From Massilia aurea (GTDB lineage: Bacteria > Pseudomonadota > Gammaproteobacteria > Burkholderiales > Burkholderiaceae_D), in NCBI RefSeq assembly GCF_014200505.1, contig NZ_JACHBX010000001.1:1550001-1614000 (forward strand): 64,000 nucleotides of DNA. Reading direction: 5' to 3'. Both the position numbers and the translations under genes were made by a program. Positions 21,801 through 29,141 of the stretch are shown piece by piece. Each line of letters begins with the position of its first letter. Position 1 is the stretch's first letter. The notes under the pieces were generated by a model, which worked only from the letters and a program-made list of their open reading frames with translations, was not told the origin of the DNA and searched no databases.

Positions 21801-21893
21801 TGATTGGGACTGAAGTGCATGACTGACGGGGGCATGCGCCAACGACGTGGCGGCCAGCGTCCATGCAACGATACGTAGGCAAAGCGGGGCCAT
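18840..21893 (-). CDS. Two-component-regulator propeller sensor kinase (Reg_prop, Y_Y_Y, HisKA_3)
   Basis: A 1017-residue membrane sensor. A signal peptide (about 1-26) leads into a long periplasmic region of about 14 propeller repeats, typically with a DGNGLLWFAATDGLYSFDG pattern, then a Y_Y_Y immunoglobulin-like domain (about 660-720), one membrane helix (LACGFVLLAIGWALH) and a NarX-type kinase core. The phospho-His is His816 in TLHDTFLQ; the ATPase has EALSNAFRHAG, DDGQGI and GLPGMRERA. Such kinases usually pair with LuxR-type regulators; the nearest is at 23152-23784, beyond dedA and an AraC gene. The first ATG (21893) gives a proper signal peptide; an upstream TTG at 21941 is less likely. 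Ligand unknown, possibly a polysaccharide fragment as in related SusR-like proteins. Confidence 0.92.
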   Translation of the reverse strand: MAPLCLRIVAWTLAATSLAHAPVSHALQSQSTSRSQLEAASTPWRTDLQHTGWTRKDGAPANVFSMAQDGNGLLWFAATDGLYSFDGARFVRNRAVYGHPLHSPAITAVKAVGDTIWVGYQFGGISRFTPGAVQHYTGSGGPQGAVYYFIHLPDGSFWATGSRGLFAFDGEHWRLVTAAEGLPEGPQRFHTVLRDGSMLVYGADGVYRSERGEQSRQSTSGRVYTFRRVLDQAGVDGGDLLTERQVLINSRARGLQLFDPDTGSVIPFTLNNGGLPMLTYAIDRRHRLWVNAGDALQLLDDERKPVQQFMPANGFSGKSMTSSLTDREGNLWFATENGIDRVREPRLSTITLPKGQTGLPGVIAGDDGAVWVINRHHENAFPVSTFVVDRQGGRRNVPIYRASATHRQADGTLWFAADGGLWRVAQGTTTRTPLPPELAAQVIQAITVAPDGALWMSVTGKGVHVLQDGVWRAGGGHAELRMPTAITLTTDRAGRIWFGYVDNGIAVLDAGQVRRFTDKDGLAVGNTLAIVQGRDRIWVGGDRGLAWFDGRRFVPLAETGRGAFYGVSGIVERAGGELWLHDTGGLARIDARALGDATARLRPDVAAERFDHLDGHLGMPAQIRPLPSLVEATDGRLWYATSNSVGHIDPAAIPRNPRPPTVLVCIIRTDERSYPAGAPVVLPARTPRLEIDFTATALSMPERVRFRYRLLGQDRDWRDAGNVRQAVYTNLAPGAYTFEVIAANEDGVWSPTPARAALRIEAAFTQTLPFQLACGFVLLAIGWALHRWRLRLVARRLHHDVKVRMLERERIARTLHDTFLQSVQALVLRMHVLMGKLPGEGSLRADVEDVLVRAENVIDEGRERLTQLRRPAVRDGMLAQSLAEVGKQFAAPAGVRFVVRSSGVLPVLAPDVEEELFTIGREALSNAFRHAGARQVVLELACQGGNLRLAVSDDGQGIPPDILARGARQGHWGLPGMRERARLAGGALTIASTSRGTTVGVDLALPTVDAPVQLPAG

Positions 21894-21959
21894 GCGGGCT
21901 TTTCGTCGATGTGCGTTCTTTTTATTGGTCGTACCGCACAATCATAGCTGGCGTGGCAT

Positions 21960-21996
21960 AAAAAGCAAGTGCTGCCGCTCGCTTGGCGGCAGCACT
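21960..21996 (-). terminator. Rho-independent terminator of dedA
   Basis: Perfect ten-base stem AGTGCTGCCG (21968-21977) with CGGCAGCACT (21987-21996), followed on the minus strand by a run of five T (complement of 21960-21964). It lies eight bases past the dedA stop and ahead of the propeller kinase, so the kinase is probably transcribed from its own promoter in the 21897-21960 stretch. Confidence 0.85.
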
Positions 21997-22003
21997 GGAT
22001 GTT

Positions 22004-22609
22004 TCAGGTCTTGCTGCGCGACTTGAACGTCACCACGCGGTACAGATACCAGCCCAGCAGGCCGATCAGCACTGCCTTCGACACCGGATCGACATACTCG
22101 GCCACGCGCTCGTACTGGCTCTCGAGTGCATAGCCGGCGCCGGTCAGGATGCCCGTCCAGATCAGTGAACCGATCGTCGAGAACAACAGGAACTGGCCCA
22201 TCGACATCTTGGCCAGGCCTGCCGGCACCGAAATCAGCGTGCGGATCGCCGGAATCAGGCGCCCCAGCAGCACCACTTTCTTGCCGTGCTTTTCGAAGGC
22301 GTCCATCGCATGCTCGATGTCGCCGTGGGTAACGGTCATCCAGCGTGCGTGCTTGTCGGCGAAGGCTTCGAGCCGCTCCTTGCCATACACCTTGCCGGCG
22401 TAATACCAGGGCAAGGCGCCGGCCACCGAGCCGGCGGTACCGGCCAGCAGTACGCCGATCACATTCAGCTCACCGCGCGCAGCGACGAATCCGGCAAACG
22501 GCATGATCAGCTCGGACGGAATCGGCGGAAAGATGTTTTCCAGCGCCATCAGGGCAAAGACGCCCAGATAGCCGCTCTTTTGCATGAACTCGGTGATGAA
22601 CTCGAACAC
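22004..22609 (-). CDS. DedA family membrane protein
   Basis: A 201-residue inner-membrane protein of the DedA/VTT family, implicated in lipid scrambling/flipping and membrane homeostasis. It shows the family N-terminus (GYLGVFALMALENIFPPIPS), the central AGTAGSVAGALPWYYAG segment and the GRLIPAIRTLISVPAG motif with the conserved Arg and Pro, then C-terminal helices. The start is GTG with GGAG about eight bases upstream. Length is typical. Confidence 0.92.
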   Translation of the reverse strand: MFEFITEFMQKSGYLGVFALMALENIFPPIPSELIMPFAGFVAARGELNVIGVLLAGTAGSVAGALPWYYAGKVYGKERLEAFADKHARWMTVTHGDIEHAMDAFEKHGKKVVLLGRLIPAIRTLISVPAGLAKMSMGQFLLFSTIGSLIWTGILTGAGYALESQYERVAEYVDPVSKAVLIGLLGWYLYRVVTFKSRSKT

Positions 22610-22653
22610 GGGACGTACTCCATATCATTGGGCAGCCTCTACGATACCAAGAT

Positions 22654-23028
22654 TCAAAAAAGACATCTGTTCTGCTGCGCGCGCCAGACGTGAGGTGACA
22701 GGCCGATGACATCGTGAAAGCTGCGGGTGAAGTGCGACTGGTCGCAAAACCCGTGCGCATGCGCGATCGTCGTCAGCGGCGTGCTGGACGCGACCATGGC
22801 GTCGCAGGCGGCTGCCAGCCGTCGCCGCAGCACATACACGCGCGGCGGCACGCCGACGCTGTGCTTGAAGGCGCGCGTGAAGTGGCTCACGCTCAGGCCA
22901 AGGGTGGCGGCCAGGCGCTCGGTGCGCAGCGTGGCCGCGAGATTGGCGTCGATGTAATCGGTGACGCGCTGGATCTGCCAGTGTGGCAGGCCGCCATGCT
23001 GGCGCGGCGGCGGCGAAGACAGCTGCAT
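22654..23028 (-). CDS. Minimal AraC-family regulator (DNA-binding domain only)
   Basis: A 124-residue protein that consists almost only of the two-HTH AraC domain: the first HTH at about 28-70 (LAATLGLSVSHFTRAFKHSV) and the second with AHAHGFCDQSHFTRSFHDVI. A strong ribosome site (CCGGAGGG, then ATTTC, then ATG) fixes the start at 23028, excluding the 14-residue longer form. There is no sensor domain, so activity would be set by expression level (as in SoxS/MarA) or by a partner. The gene lies 44 bases upstream of dedA on the same strand. Targets unknown. Confidence 0.85.
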   Translation of the reverse strand: MQLSSPPPRQHGGLPHWQIQRVTDYIDANLAATLRTERLAATLGLSVSHFTRAFKHSVGVPPRVYVLRRRLAAACDAMVASSTPLTTIAHAHGFCDQSHFTRSFHDVIGLSPHVWRAQQNRCLF

Positions 23029-23112
23029 GAAATCCCTCCGGAAAGTTCGGTGACGATCCGGATGGTGCAATGGCGTAGCCGATGGCGACAGACCACGATG
23101 GGGCGCTGCTAC

Positions 23113-23130
23113 CCCCCACGAAAGTGGGGG
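23113..23130 (-). terminator. Stem-loop after the NarL-type regulator gene
   Basis: CCCCCAC and GTGGGGG form a perfect seven-base stem with a GAAA loop (TTTC on the minus strand), 22 bases beyond the stop of the minus-strand gene at 23152. No T-tract follows on the minus strand. It may terminate or stabilise that transcript. Confidence 0.45.
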
Positions 23131-23151
23131 TGCGGCAGAAACGTGCCGCGC

Positions 23152-23784
23152 CTAGATCTCGAGAAACCCGCGCTCGATGCCGATCGTCACCGCATGCGTG
23201 CGGTTGTTCGCGCCCAGCTTGTCCATGATGCTGCGCAGGTGGCCCTTGACCGTGTCCTCGGACAGCGTGAGCAGGCGCCCGATCTCCTTGTTGCCATTGC
23301 CGCGCGCGGTCAGCTCGAGCACCTGCAGCTCGCGCACGGTGAGCGTTTCGTGGCCCAGGTGGCGCGCCAGCTCGCCGGCGATCTCGGCCGGAATATACCG
23401 GTGGCCGCCCGCCAGCACCCGGATGGCATCGGTGAGCTCCTTGCGCAGCGAGCTCTTGAGCAGATAGCCCTGCGCCCCGCTCTTGATCGCCTGCATGGCG
23501 CGCGCATCACCGCGGAACGTGGTCAGGATCGCTAGGCACGCCTGCGGAAACTCGGCGCGGATCGCGACAATCGCCTCCATGCCGTTCAGATTCGGCATCT
23601 GCAGGTCGATCAGCGTCACATCGGGGCGCAGCGTGCGGTACAGCGCTACGGCCTCATTGCCATCGGCCGCCTCGCCCACCACCTGCATGTCGGCCTGGCT
23701 GTGGATGACGGCGGCGATCCCCTCACGCATGAGCGGATGGTCGTCGGCGATCAGGATGGTGATCGGGGCGGTTCGTTGATGCAC
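23152..23784 (-). CDS. NarL/FixJ family response regulator
   Basis: A 210-residue two-domain transcription factor: receiver (1-120) with DDH at 14-16, phospho-Asp60 (LIDLQMPNLNG) and the KS switch, then a LuxR-type HTH (about 145-205; LTVRELQVLELTARGNGNKE, DTVKGHLRSIMDKLG). No kinase is directly adjacent. The best local candidate partner is the HisKA_3 propeller kinase at 18840-21893, which belongs to the class that signals to this regulator type; that pairing is inference. Confidence 0.93.
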   Translation of the reverse strand: MHQRTAPITILIADDHPLMREGIAAVIHSQADMQVVGEAADGNEAVALYRTLRPDVTLIDLQMPNLNGMEAIVAIRAEFPQACLAILTTFRGDARAMQAIKSGAQGYLLKSSLRKELTDAIRVLAGGHRYIPAEIAGELARHLGHETLTVRELQVLELTARGNGNKEIGRLLTLSEDTVKGHLRSIMDKLGANNRTHAVTIGIERGFLEI

Positions 23785-23844
23785 GGCGGTCCTCTTCTGG
23801 TTGTGGTCACCCGGATGATGCCGTCACCCTGCGGGGGCGTCCAG

Positions 23845-24405
23845 TCATGGCGTGTGGGGCGCGGTACGGTCCGGCGCCAGCCACATCGCCGCCAGCACGA
23901 CATGCAGCACGGCGGCGAGCGGCGCAGACCACGGCGAGACCGCGATGGCCAGCGCGTACAAGCCCACCGACACCTGGTTTTTGCGCGCGTGCCAGGCTGG
24001 CGCATGGGCCGCGCCATCGCTCGCACCGAGCCGCCACGACAGCAGCAGAAACGACAAAGAGCACAGCAGCAGCACGACACCGTACAGCGCGACCGGCGCC
24101 GGTGCCATCGGGTGTTCGCCGGCCCAGGCCGTGACGAACGGAATCAGCGACATCCAGAACAGCAGGTGCAGATTGGCCCACAGCACGGCCCAGTCCACGC
24201 GCCCGACCCGTTCCAGCAGCGCGTGGTGGTTCACCCAATAGATCCCCACGTACAGAAAACTCAGCGCATAGCGCAACCAGCCCGGGATGACGCCGGCCAC
24301 GTCGGCCAGCGTCGTGCCATGCGGCGGCTCGAGCTCCAGCACCATGATCGTGATGATCACGGCGATGACACCGTCGCTGAACGCTTCGAGCCGGGCTTTG
24401 TTCAT
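23845..24405 (-). CDS. TMEM175-family (DUF1211) membrane protein, putative potassium channel
   Basis: A 186-residue protein with about six membrane helices. The first helix carries the family signature RLEAFSDGVIAVIITIMVLE with the FSDG motif found in TMEM175 potassium channels of bacteria and lysosomes. Bacterial members with a single six-helix unit act as tetramers. Its start overlaps the stop of the DUF1275 gene (ATGA), so it is the last gene of the amidohydrolase operon. Why a channel should be in this unit is unclear. Confidence 0.85.
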   Translation of the reverse strand: MNKARLEAFSDGVIAVIITIMVLELEPPHGTTLADVAGVIPGWLRYALSFLYVGIYWVNHHALLERVGRVDWAVLWANLHLLFWMSLIPFVTAWAGEHPMAPAPVALYGVVLLLCSLSFLLLSWRLGASDGAAHAPAWHARKNQVSVGLYALAIAVSPWSAPLAAVLHVVLAAMWLAPDRTAPHTP

Positions 24406-25085
24406 GCAACGGCCTCAAGCGACGGCATGCACAGGTGCAGTACCAGGATCGCCAGCGGCACGGTCAGCGCGACAAAGCCGAGCGCCAGGAACAGCCAGGC
24501 GCCACCGGCGCAACCGGCGGCAAACCCGCACAGCGGCCAGAAGAACTTGCTGCAGCGGGCCGCCGTGGCGGCATCGCCCGCGCCGCGCAGGCGGTCGACC
24601 GTATCGATCACCAGTTGCGTGACGTTCCCGGTCATCATCGACGTGGGCGCGAGATGCGCCAGCAGCAGCTTGCTGGCAGCGCTGTGCGCGCCCATCGCCG
24701 CCGCGCCGAACAGGCCGGCCGCCATCGCCAGCGCTGACATCGTGCGCGCCACCGGCTCGGCCAGCATGCCGCATACCATGAAGCCAGCCAGCAGCGCCAG
24801 TTGCAGCAGGTACGATGGCCGGTGCGCGCTGGTGCCACGCCGCTCGCACGACGCGACCAGCAGCCGCGCGGCAACGATGCCGGCGATGAAGGCCGGGAAC
24901 GCCAGGATCTTCAGCAGCGACGGGATCTGGCCCGGGTCGGCCAGTGACGCGCCCAGCAGCACGAAGTTGCCGGTCACGTGCGCCGTGAACAGGCCGAACA
25001 GCGCCATGAAACCGAGCGTGTCGACGTAGCCGGCAAACAAGCCCATATTGAAACCATGCAGCCGGGACGGATGTGGCGGCGGCAT
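24402..25085 (-). CDS. DUF1275 (YoaK) family membrane protein
   Basis: A 227-residue inner-membrane protein with about six or seven helices. The family motif is at the N-terminus (MGLFAGYVDTLGFMALFGLF, TAHVTGNFVLLG) and is echoed in the second half (APTSMMTGNVTQLVIDTVD). Function in the family is not established; some relation to transporters has been proposed. ATG 25085 lies one base after the amidohydrolase stop and the gene ends in an ATGA overlap with the TMEM175 gene, so it is translationally coupled on both sides. Confidence 0.88.
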   Translation of the reverse strand: MPPPHPSRLHGFNMGLFAGYVDTLGFMALFGLFTAHVTGNFVLLGASLADPGQIPSLLKILAFPAFIAGIVAARLLVASCERRGTSAHRPSYLLQLALLAGFMVCGMLAEPVARTMSALAMAAGLFGAAAMGAHSAASKLLLAHLAPTSMMTGNVTQLVIDTVDRLRGAGDAATAARCSKFFWPLCGFAAGCAGGAWLFLALGFVALTVPLAILVLHLCMPSLEAVA

Positions 25086-25086
25086 G

Positions 25087-26955
25087 TCAGAACGCGAAGC
25101 AGCTGCAACCGAGCGCGCCCCAGAAGCCGCTGTAGCTCGATACGGGAATCGTCGATTGGCGCGCATGATCGTGGCTGTGCGCATGCACGCCGCACGGGCC
25201 GCTGCACTGATGCGGCAATGCCATGGTTGGCTGTGCCGCCGTCTTGCGCCAGTGCCCCGGCACGCTCGCCACCGGCGACCAGTCGGGCAGCACGGGAATC
25301 GGCGGCAAGCCAAGATCGCTGAACTCGGCTGCGCCGTAGACGATCCGGCCACCGACCACCGTCAGTACCGATTCGATGGCCTTGATGTCTTCGGCATCGA
25401 CCGTGAAGAAATCGGCCGACAGCACCGCCAGGTCGGCGAACATGCCTTCGCGGATGCGCCCCTTGCCTTCCTGCTCGTTCGAGAACCAGGCGCTGCCGGC
25501 GGTCCACAGTTCGAGTGCGACCTGGCGCGGCAGGTAGCCGGCGCTGCCGTACAGGGCCAGGCCGCCGACCGTGCGGCCGGTGACCAGCCAGTACAGCGCT
25601 GTCCACGGGTTGTAGCTGGCCACGCGCGTGGCATCGGTGCCGGCGCCGACCGGCACGCCGGTCGCCAGCATCTGCTTGATCGGCGGCGTGGCGGCCGCTG
25701 CTTCGCTGCCGTACCGGTCGACAAAGTACTCGCCCTGAAACGCCATGCGGTGCTGGATCGCGATGCCGCCGCCCAGCGCCGCGACGCGGTCGATATTGCG
25801 CTGCGTGATCGTCTCGCAATGATCGAACATCCAGTGCAGGCCATCGAACGGGATGTCGCGGTGTACTTTTTCGAACACGTCGAGCATGCGCGAGATCGAT
25901 TCGTCGTAGGTCGCGTGCAGGCGAAACGGCCAGCGCTGCGCCACCAGGTGGCGCACGACGCGTTCCAGCTCGCCCTCCATGGCCGGATCGAGATCGGGGC
26001 GCGGCTCGAGAAAATCTTCGAAGTCGGCCGCCGAGAACACCAGCATCTCGCCGGCGCCGTTATGACGGTAATAATCGCTGCCCTGCCCTGGGGTCACCAT
26101 GCCGGTCCAGCGCTGGAAGTCTTCCAGCTCGCCGCCCTTGTGTTGCGTGAACAGGTTGTAGGCGATGCGGATCGTCAGCTGGCCGGCCGCGTCGAGCTGC
26201 TCGACGACGGCGTAATCCTCGGGATAATTCTGAAAGCCACCGCCGGCGTCGATGGCGCTCGTGATCCCCAGGCGATTGAGTTCGCGCATGAACTGGCGGG
26301 TCGAGTTGACCTGCAGGTCGTGCGGCAGTATCGGGCCCTTGGCCAGCGTGGCGTACAGGATCATCGCGTTGGGCCGCGCGATCAGCATGCCGGTCGGGTT
26401 GCCGGCGCTGTCGCGCACGATCTCGCCGCCCGGCGGATTGGGCGTGTCCTTCGTATAGCCAACGGCGCGCAGTGCGGCCCGGTTGAGCAGCGCGCGGTCG
26501 TACAGGTGCAGGATGAACACGGGCGTATCCGGCGCGGCCATGTTGATTTCGTCCAGCGTCGGCATGCGCCGCTCGGCAAACTGGTATTCGTTCCAGCCGC
26601 CCACCACCCGCACCCACTGCGGATTAGGGGTACGGTCGGCCTGCGCCTTGAGCATGCGCAGCGCATCGGCCAGCGATGGCACGCCTTCCCAGCGCAATTC
26701 GAGGTTGTAGTTCAGGCCACCGCGAATCAGGTGCAGGTGCGAGTCGTTCAGGCCGGGCACGACGGTGCGACCGTTCAGGTCGATGACCTGGCTGCCTTCT
26801 TCGCGGTGGCGCATGACGACATCGATGTCGCCCACCGCAATGAAGCGCCCGTCGCGAATCGCCACGGCAGAGGCTTGCGGCTGTTCACGGTCGACCGTGT
26901 GAAAGCAGCCGTTGATCAGGATGAGGGCCGGCGACGCGGCGCGTGGGGTGGCCAT
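25087..26955 (-). CDS. Amidohydrolase family protein (YtcJ-like, amidohydrolase 3)
   Basis: A 622-residue metal-dependent hydrolase of the YtcJ/NfdA type. The N-terminal beta sandwich is followed by the first metal site (LNDSHLHLIRGG, His73 and His75), later barrel residues (RLHATYDESISRML, HWMFDHCETI) and the GAGTDATRVASYNPW aspartate strand. Family members hydrolyse N-formyl or amide bonds; the substrate here is unknown. The last 45 residues are odd: HQCSGPCGVHAHSHDH followed by GCSCFAF at the very end, rich in Cys and His and suggestive of metal binding. Five bases separate it from the upstream hydrolase gene, and it is two bases from the DUF1275 gene. Confidence 0.9.
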   Translation of the reverse strand: MATPRAASPALILINGCFHTVDREQPQASAVAIRDGRFIAVGDIDVVMRHREEGSQVIDLNGRTVVPGLNDSHLHLIRGGLNYNLELRWEGVPSLADALRMLKAQADRTPNPQWVRVVGGWNEYQFAERRMPTLDEINMAAPDTPVFILHLYDRALLNRAALRAVGYTKDTPNPPGGEIVRDSAGNPTGMLIARPNAMILYATLAKGPILPHDLQVNSTRQFMRELNRLGITSAIDAGGGFQNYPEDYAVVEQLDAAGQLTIRIAYNLFTQHKGGELEDFQRWTGMVTPGQGSDYYRHNGAGEMLVFSAADFEDFLEPRPDLDPAMEGELERVVRHLVAQRWPFRLHATYDESISRMLDVFEKVHRDIPFDGLHWMFDHCETITQRNIDRVAALGGGIAIQHRMAFQGEYFVDRYGSEAAAATPPIKQMLATGVPVGAGTDATRVASYNPWTALYWLVTGRTVGGLALYGSAGYLPRQVALELWTAGSAWFSNEQEGKGRIREGMFADLAVLSADFFTVDAEDIKAIESVLTVVGGRIVYGAAEFSDLGLPPIPVLPDWSPVASVPGHWRKTAAQPTMALPHQCSGPCGVHAHSHDHARQSTIPVSSYSGFWGALGCSCFAF

Positions 26956-26960
26956 GGTCG

Positions 26961-27644
26961 TTACGCCGGTACGGGCGCCAGGACCTCGTGCGTGCCAGCC
27001 GCCCGCGCCGGCGCGTTGTGCACCATCGTGTAGGCATAGTCCACGCCCATGCCATAGGCGCCCGAATGCTCGGTGACGATCTTGATGACGGCGTCATAGG
27101 TCTCGCGGCGCGCCCAGTCGCGCTGCCATTCGAGCAGCACCTGCTGCCACGTCACCGGCACCACGCCGGCCTGCACCATGCGCAGCATCGCCATGTCGTG
27201 CGCTTCCTTGCTGGTGCCGCCCGAGGCGTCCGAGACCATGTAGATCTCGTAATCGCCTTCGAGCATCGCGCACAGCGCGAACGTCGTGTTGCACACCTCG
27301 GTCCACAGGCCCGCGACGACGACCTTCTTGCGGCCATTGGCCGCCAGGGCGTCGCGCACTTTCTGGTCGTCCCACGAATTCATCGACGTGCGCTCGAGGA
27401 TCGGCTGGCCCGGGAACACGTCGAGCAGCTCGGGATAGGTGTGCCCGGAGAACGAGGTGGTTTCGACCGTCGTGAGCGTGGTCGGGATGTTGAAGACCCG
27501 GGCTGCCTTGGCCAGCCCGACCACATTGTTCTTCAGGACCTGGCGGTCGATCGACTGCACGCCGAAAGCCATCTGCGGCTGGTGGTCGATGAAGATCAGT
27601 TGCGAGTTCTGCGGGGTCAAAACGTCAAGTTTGGGGTTGGTCAT
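26961..27644 (-). CDS. Isochorismatase-family cysteine hydrolase (YcaC-like)
   Basis: A 227-residue cytoplasmic hydrolase. The family catalytic residues are visible: Asp20 (IFIDHQP) and nucleophile Cys118 (GLWTEVCNTTFALCAM) with the preceding cis-peptide strand VVVAG. Members act on amides such as nicotinamide, N-carbamoyl compounds or isochorismate; the SMNSWDD and C-terminal features resemble YcaC-like hydrolases of unknown substrate. The start at 27644 follows a good GGGAG ribosome site. It is the second gene of the XapX-led operon and is followed by an amidohydrolase, which suggests stepwise cleavage of an amide or ureide. Confidence 0.88.
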   Translation of the reverse strand: MTNPKLDVLTPQNSQLIFIDHQPQMAFGVQSIDRQVLKNNVVGLAKAARVFNIPTTLTTVETTSFSGHTYPELLDVFPGQPILERTSMNSWDDQKVRDALAANGRKKVVVAGLWTEVCNTTFALCAMLEGDYEIYMVSDASGGTSKEAHDMAMLRMVQAGVVPVTWQQVLLEWQRDWARRETYDAVIKIVTEHSGAYGMGVDYAYTMVHNAPARAAGTHEVLAPVPA

Positions 27645-27685
27645 GGTGGTCTCCCTGTGATGGTGGATGGTTCGTCGAATCTGGT

Positions 27686-27982
27686 TCAGCCCTGGCCCGT
27701 GGCGGGCGGCTCGTCGGCTCCCGGCGCAGGGCTCGGCGCTAGTCCTGGCGCGGGCGCCTTGGCCGCAACGCCCGTGATGCGCGGGGTGCACTCGCTGGCG
27801 AACCACCCTGCAGTGAGGGGGGCGCCGTCGAGCAGGCGCTTGGCGACCGGCACGATCTGCTCGCCGATCAGCATGCCCAAGAGGCCGATCAGCGCGATGG
27901 CGGGCGGCGTGGGCGAGCGCACGTTGATCAGGCCATACAGCAAGCCGGCCAGCACACCGGCGCCCAGCGATATCAGGTACAT
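27686..27982 (-). CDS. XapX domain protein (DUF1427)
   Basis: A 98-residue small membrane protein. The N-terminal 50 residues are the XapX domain with two helices (MYLISLGAGVLAGLLYGLIN and the PPAIALIGLLGMLIGEQ segment), then a Pro/Ala-rich tail. AAGGAG ahead of ATG 27982 fixes the start; a seven-residue longer form from 28003 is less likely. First gene of the operon. XapX genes often neighbour isochorismatase-like hydrolases and a LysR regulator, as here; the molecular role is unknown. Confidence 0.85.
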   Translation of the reverse strand: MYLISLGAGVLAGLLYGLINVRSPTPPAIALIGLLGMLIGEQIVPVAKRLLDGAPLTAGWFASECTPRITGVAAKAPAPGLAPSPAPGADEPPATGQG

Positions 27983-28130
27983 GGCCTGCTCCTTGACGTA
28001 CATTGGGTTGTGACCGGGCCGGACGCGGCGCCTGACGGGATGAAGTATCGCTACCCGCCCGACCTGGCGATAGAATCAGACTGCTATTTTTCGCGCCCGG
28101 GGCTTGGTGGCGACCGCGCTTGCCGCTACC

Positions 28131-29084
28131 ATGGCTGGATACCGATTCCAGGATGCCTACTTGCTCAAGCTCAGCCTCGACGCCCTACAGATCATCGACA
28201 CCATCGCCCGCCGCGGGTCATTCGCGGGCGCGGCCAAGGAACTGTTTCGCGTGCCGTCCACCATCTCGTACACGGTGTCCAAGCTCGAGGACGACCTGGG
28301 CGTGCGCCTGTTCGACCGCTTCGGGCCGAAGGTCACGCTGACGCCGGCGGGCCAGGCATTGCTCAAGGAAGGCCGCTACCTGCTGCGCGCCGCCGGCGAC
28401 CTGGAGTCGCGCGTGCGGCGCGTGGCCTCGGGCTGGGAAACGGACTTTGCGATCGGGATGGATTCGGTGCTGGGCGCGGGTGGCCTGCAGCCGGATATCG
28501 AAGCGTTCTACGAAGTGGCCGACCACACCCGCCTGCGTATCGTGCGCGAGTCGCTGGGTGGCACCTGGGACGCCCTGCTCGACCGCCGCGTCGACCTGCT
28601 CGTGGGCGCTGCCGGCGACGGACCGTCGGGCGGTGGCTACACGGCCGAACCGATCGGCACGAGCAGCTTCGTGTTCGCGGTGGCGCCGCACCATCCTCTG
28701 GCAGCGCTGGACCACGCGCTCGACAAGGCCGATCTGCTGCCGTATCGGGCAATCACGGTGTCGGATTCGGCGCGCGTGTTGGGCGCGCGCACCGTGGGCA
28801 TCCTGTTCGGACAGGCCACGCTGGCCGTGCCCGACATGCGGACCAAGTACGAATTCCAGGTGCAGGGGCTGGGCTTTGGCTTCCTGCCCGAGGCCTGGGC
28901 CAGACCGGCCATCGCACGCGGCCAGCTCATTGAAAAACAGGTGGTTGAACCCAAGCCCGACGAAACCTTTTACCTGGCCTGGCGCAGCGCCGAGGATGGC
29001 GCGGCGCTCACCTGGTGGATCGACCGGATGCGCACGAGTTCACCGTTCGCCCGTATGGCCGTCGATCCGTGTGCGGCTGCCTGA
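28131..29084 (+). CDS. LysR-family regulator divergent from the XapX operon
   Basis: About 317 residues. The N-terminal winged HTH is clear (IIDTIARRGSFAGAAKELFR, then VPSTISYTVSKLEDDLG, LFDRFGPKVTLTPAG), followed by a periplasmic-binding-like effector domain. The start is uncertain: ATG 28131 has no ribosome site, whereas TTG 28161 has AGGA upstream and would give a 307-residue protein beginning at the typical LKLSLDALQII position. It is divergent from the XapX-hydrolase-amidohydrolase operon with about 150 bases between, the classical arrangement for a LysR activator of that operon. Confidence 0.9.
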   Translation: MAGYRFQDAYLLKLSLDALQIIDTIARRGSFAGAAKELFRVPSTISYTVSKLEDDLGVRLFDRFGPKVTLTPAGQALLKEGRYLLRAAGDLESRVRRVASGWETDFAIGMDSVLGAGGLQPDIEAFYEVADHTRLRIVRESLGGTWDALLDRRVDLLVGAAGDGPSGGGYTAEPIGTSSFVFAVAPHHPLAALDHALDKADLLPYRAITVSDSARVLGARTVGILFGQATLAVPDMRTKYEFQVQGLGFGFLPEAWARPAIARGQLIEKQVVEPKPDETFYLAWRSAEDGAALTWWIDRMRTSSPFARMAVDPCAAA

Positions 29085-29100
29085 ATCACACGCACACGAC

Positions 29101-29126
29101 ACGCCGCCCCGGGTTCGGGACGGCGT
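29101..29126. terminator. Bidirectional stem-loop between convergent LysR and pirin genes
   Basis: ACGCCGCCCCG (29101-29111) pairs with CGGGACGGCGT (29116-29126) with one C/A mismatch and a GGTT loop. It lies between two convergent stops, where a shared terminator is expected. T-tracts are poor. Confidence 0.5.
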
Positions 29127-29141
29127 TGCTGCCTGAGCGTG

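Noticed and set aside
25048..27033. 661-codon plus-strand frame opposite the amidohydrolase
   Set aside because: Antisense shadow of an operon with conserved catalytic motifs.
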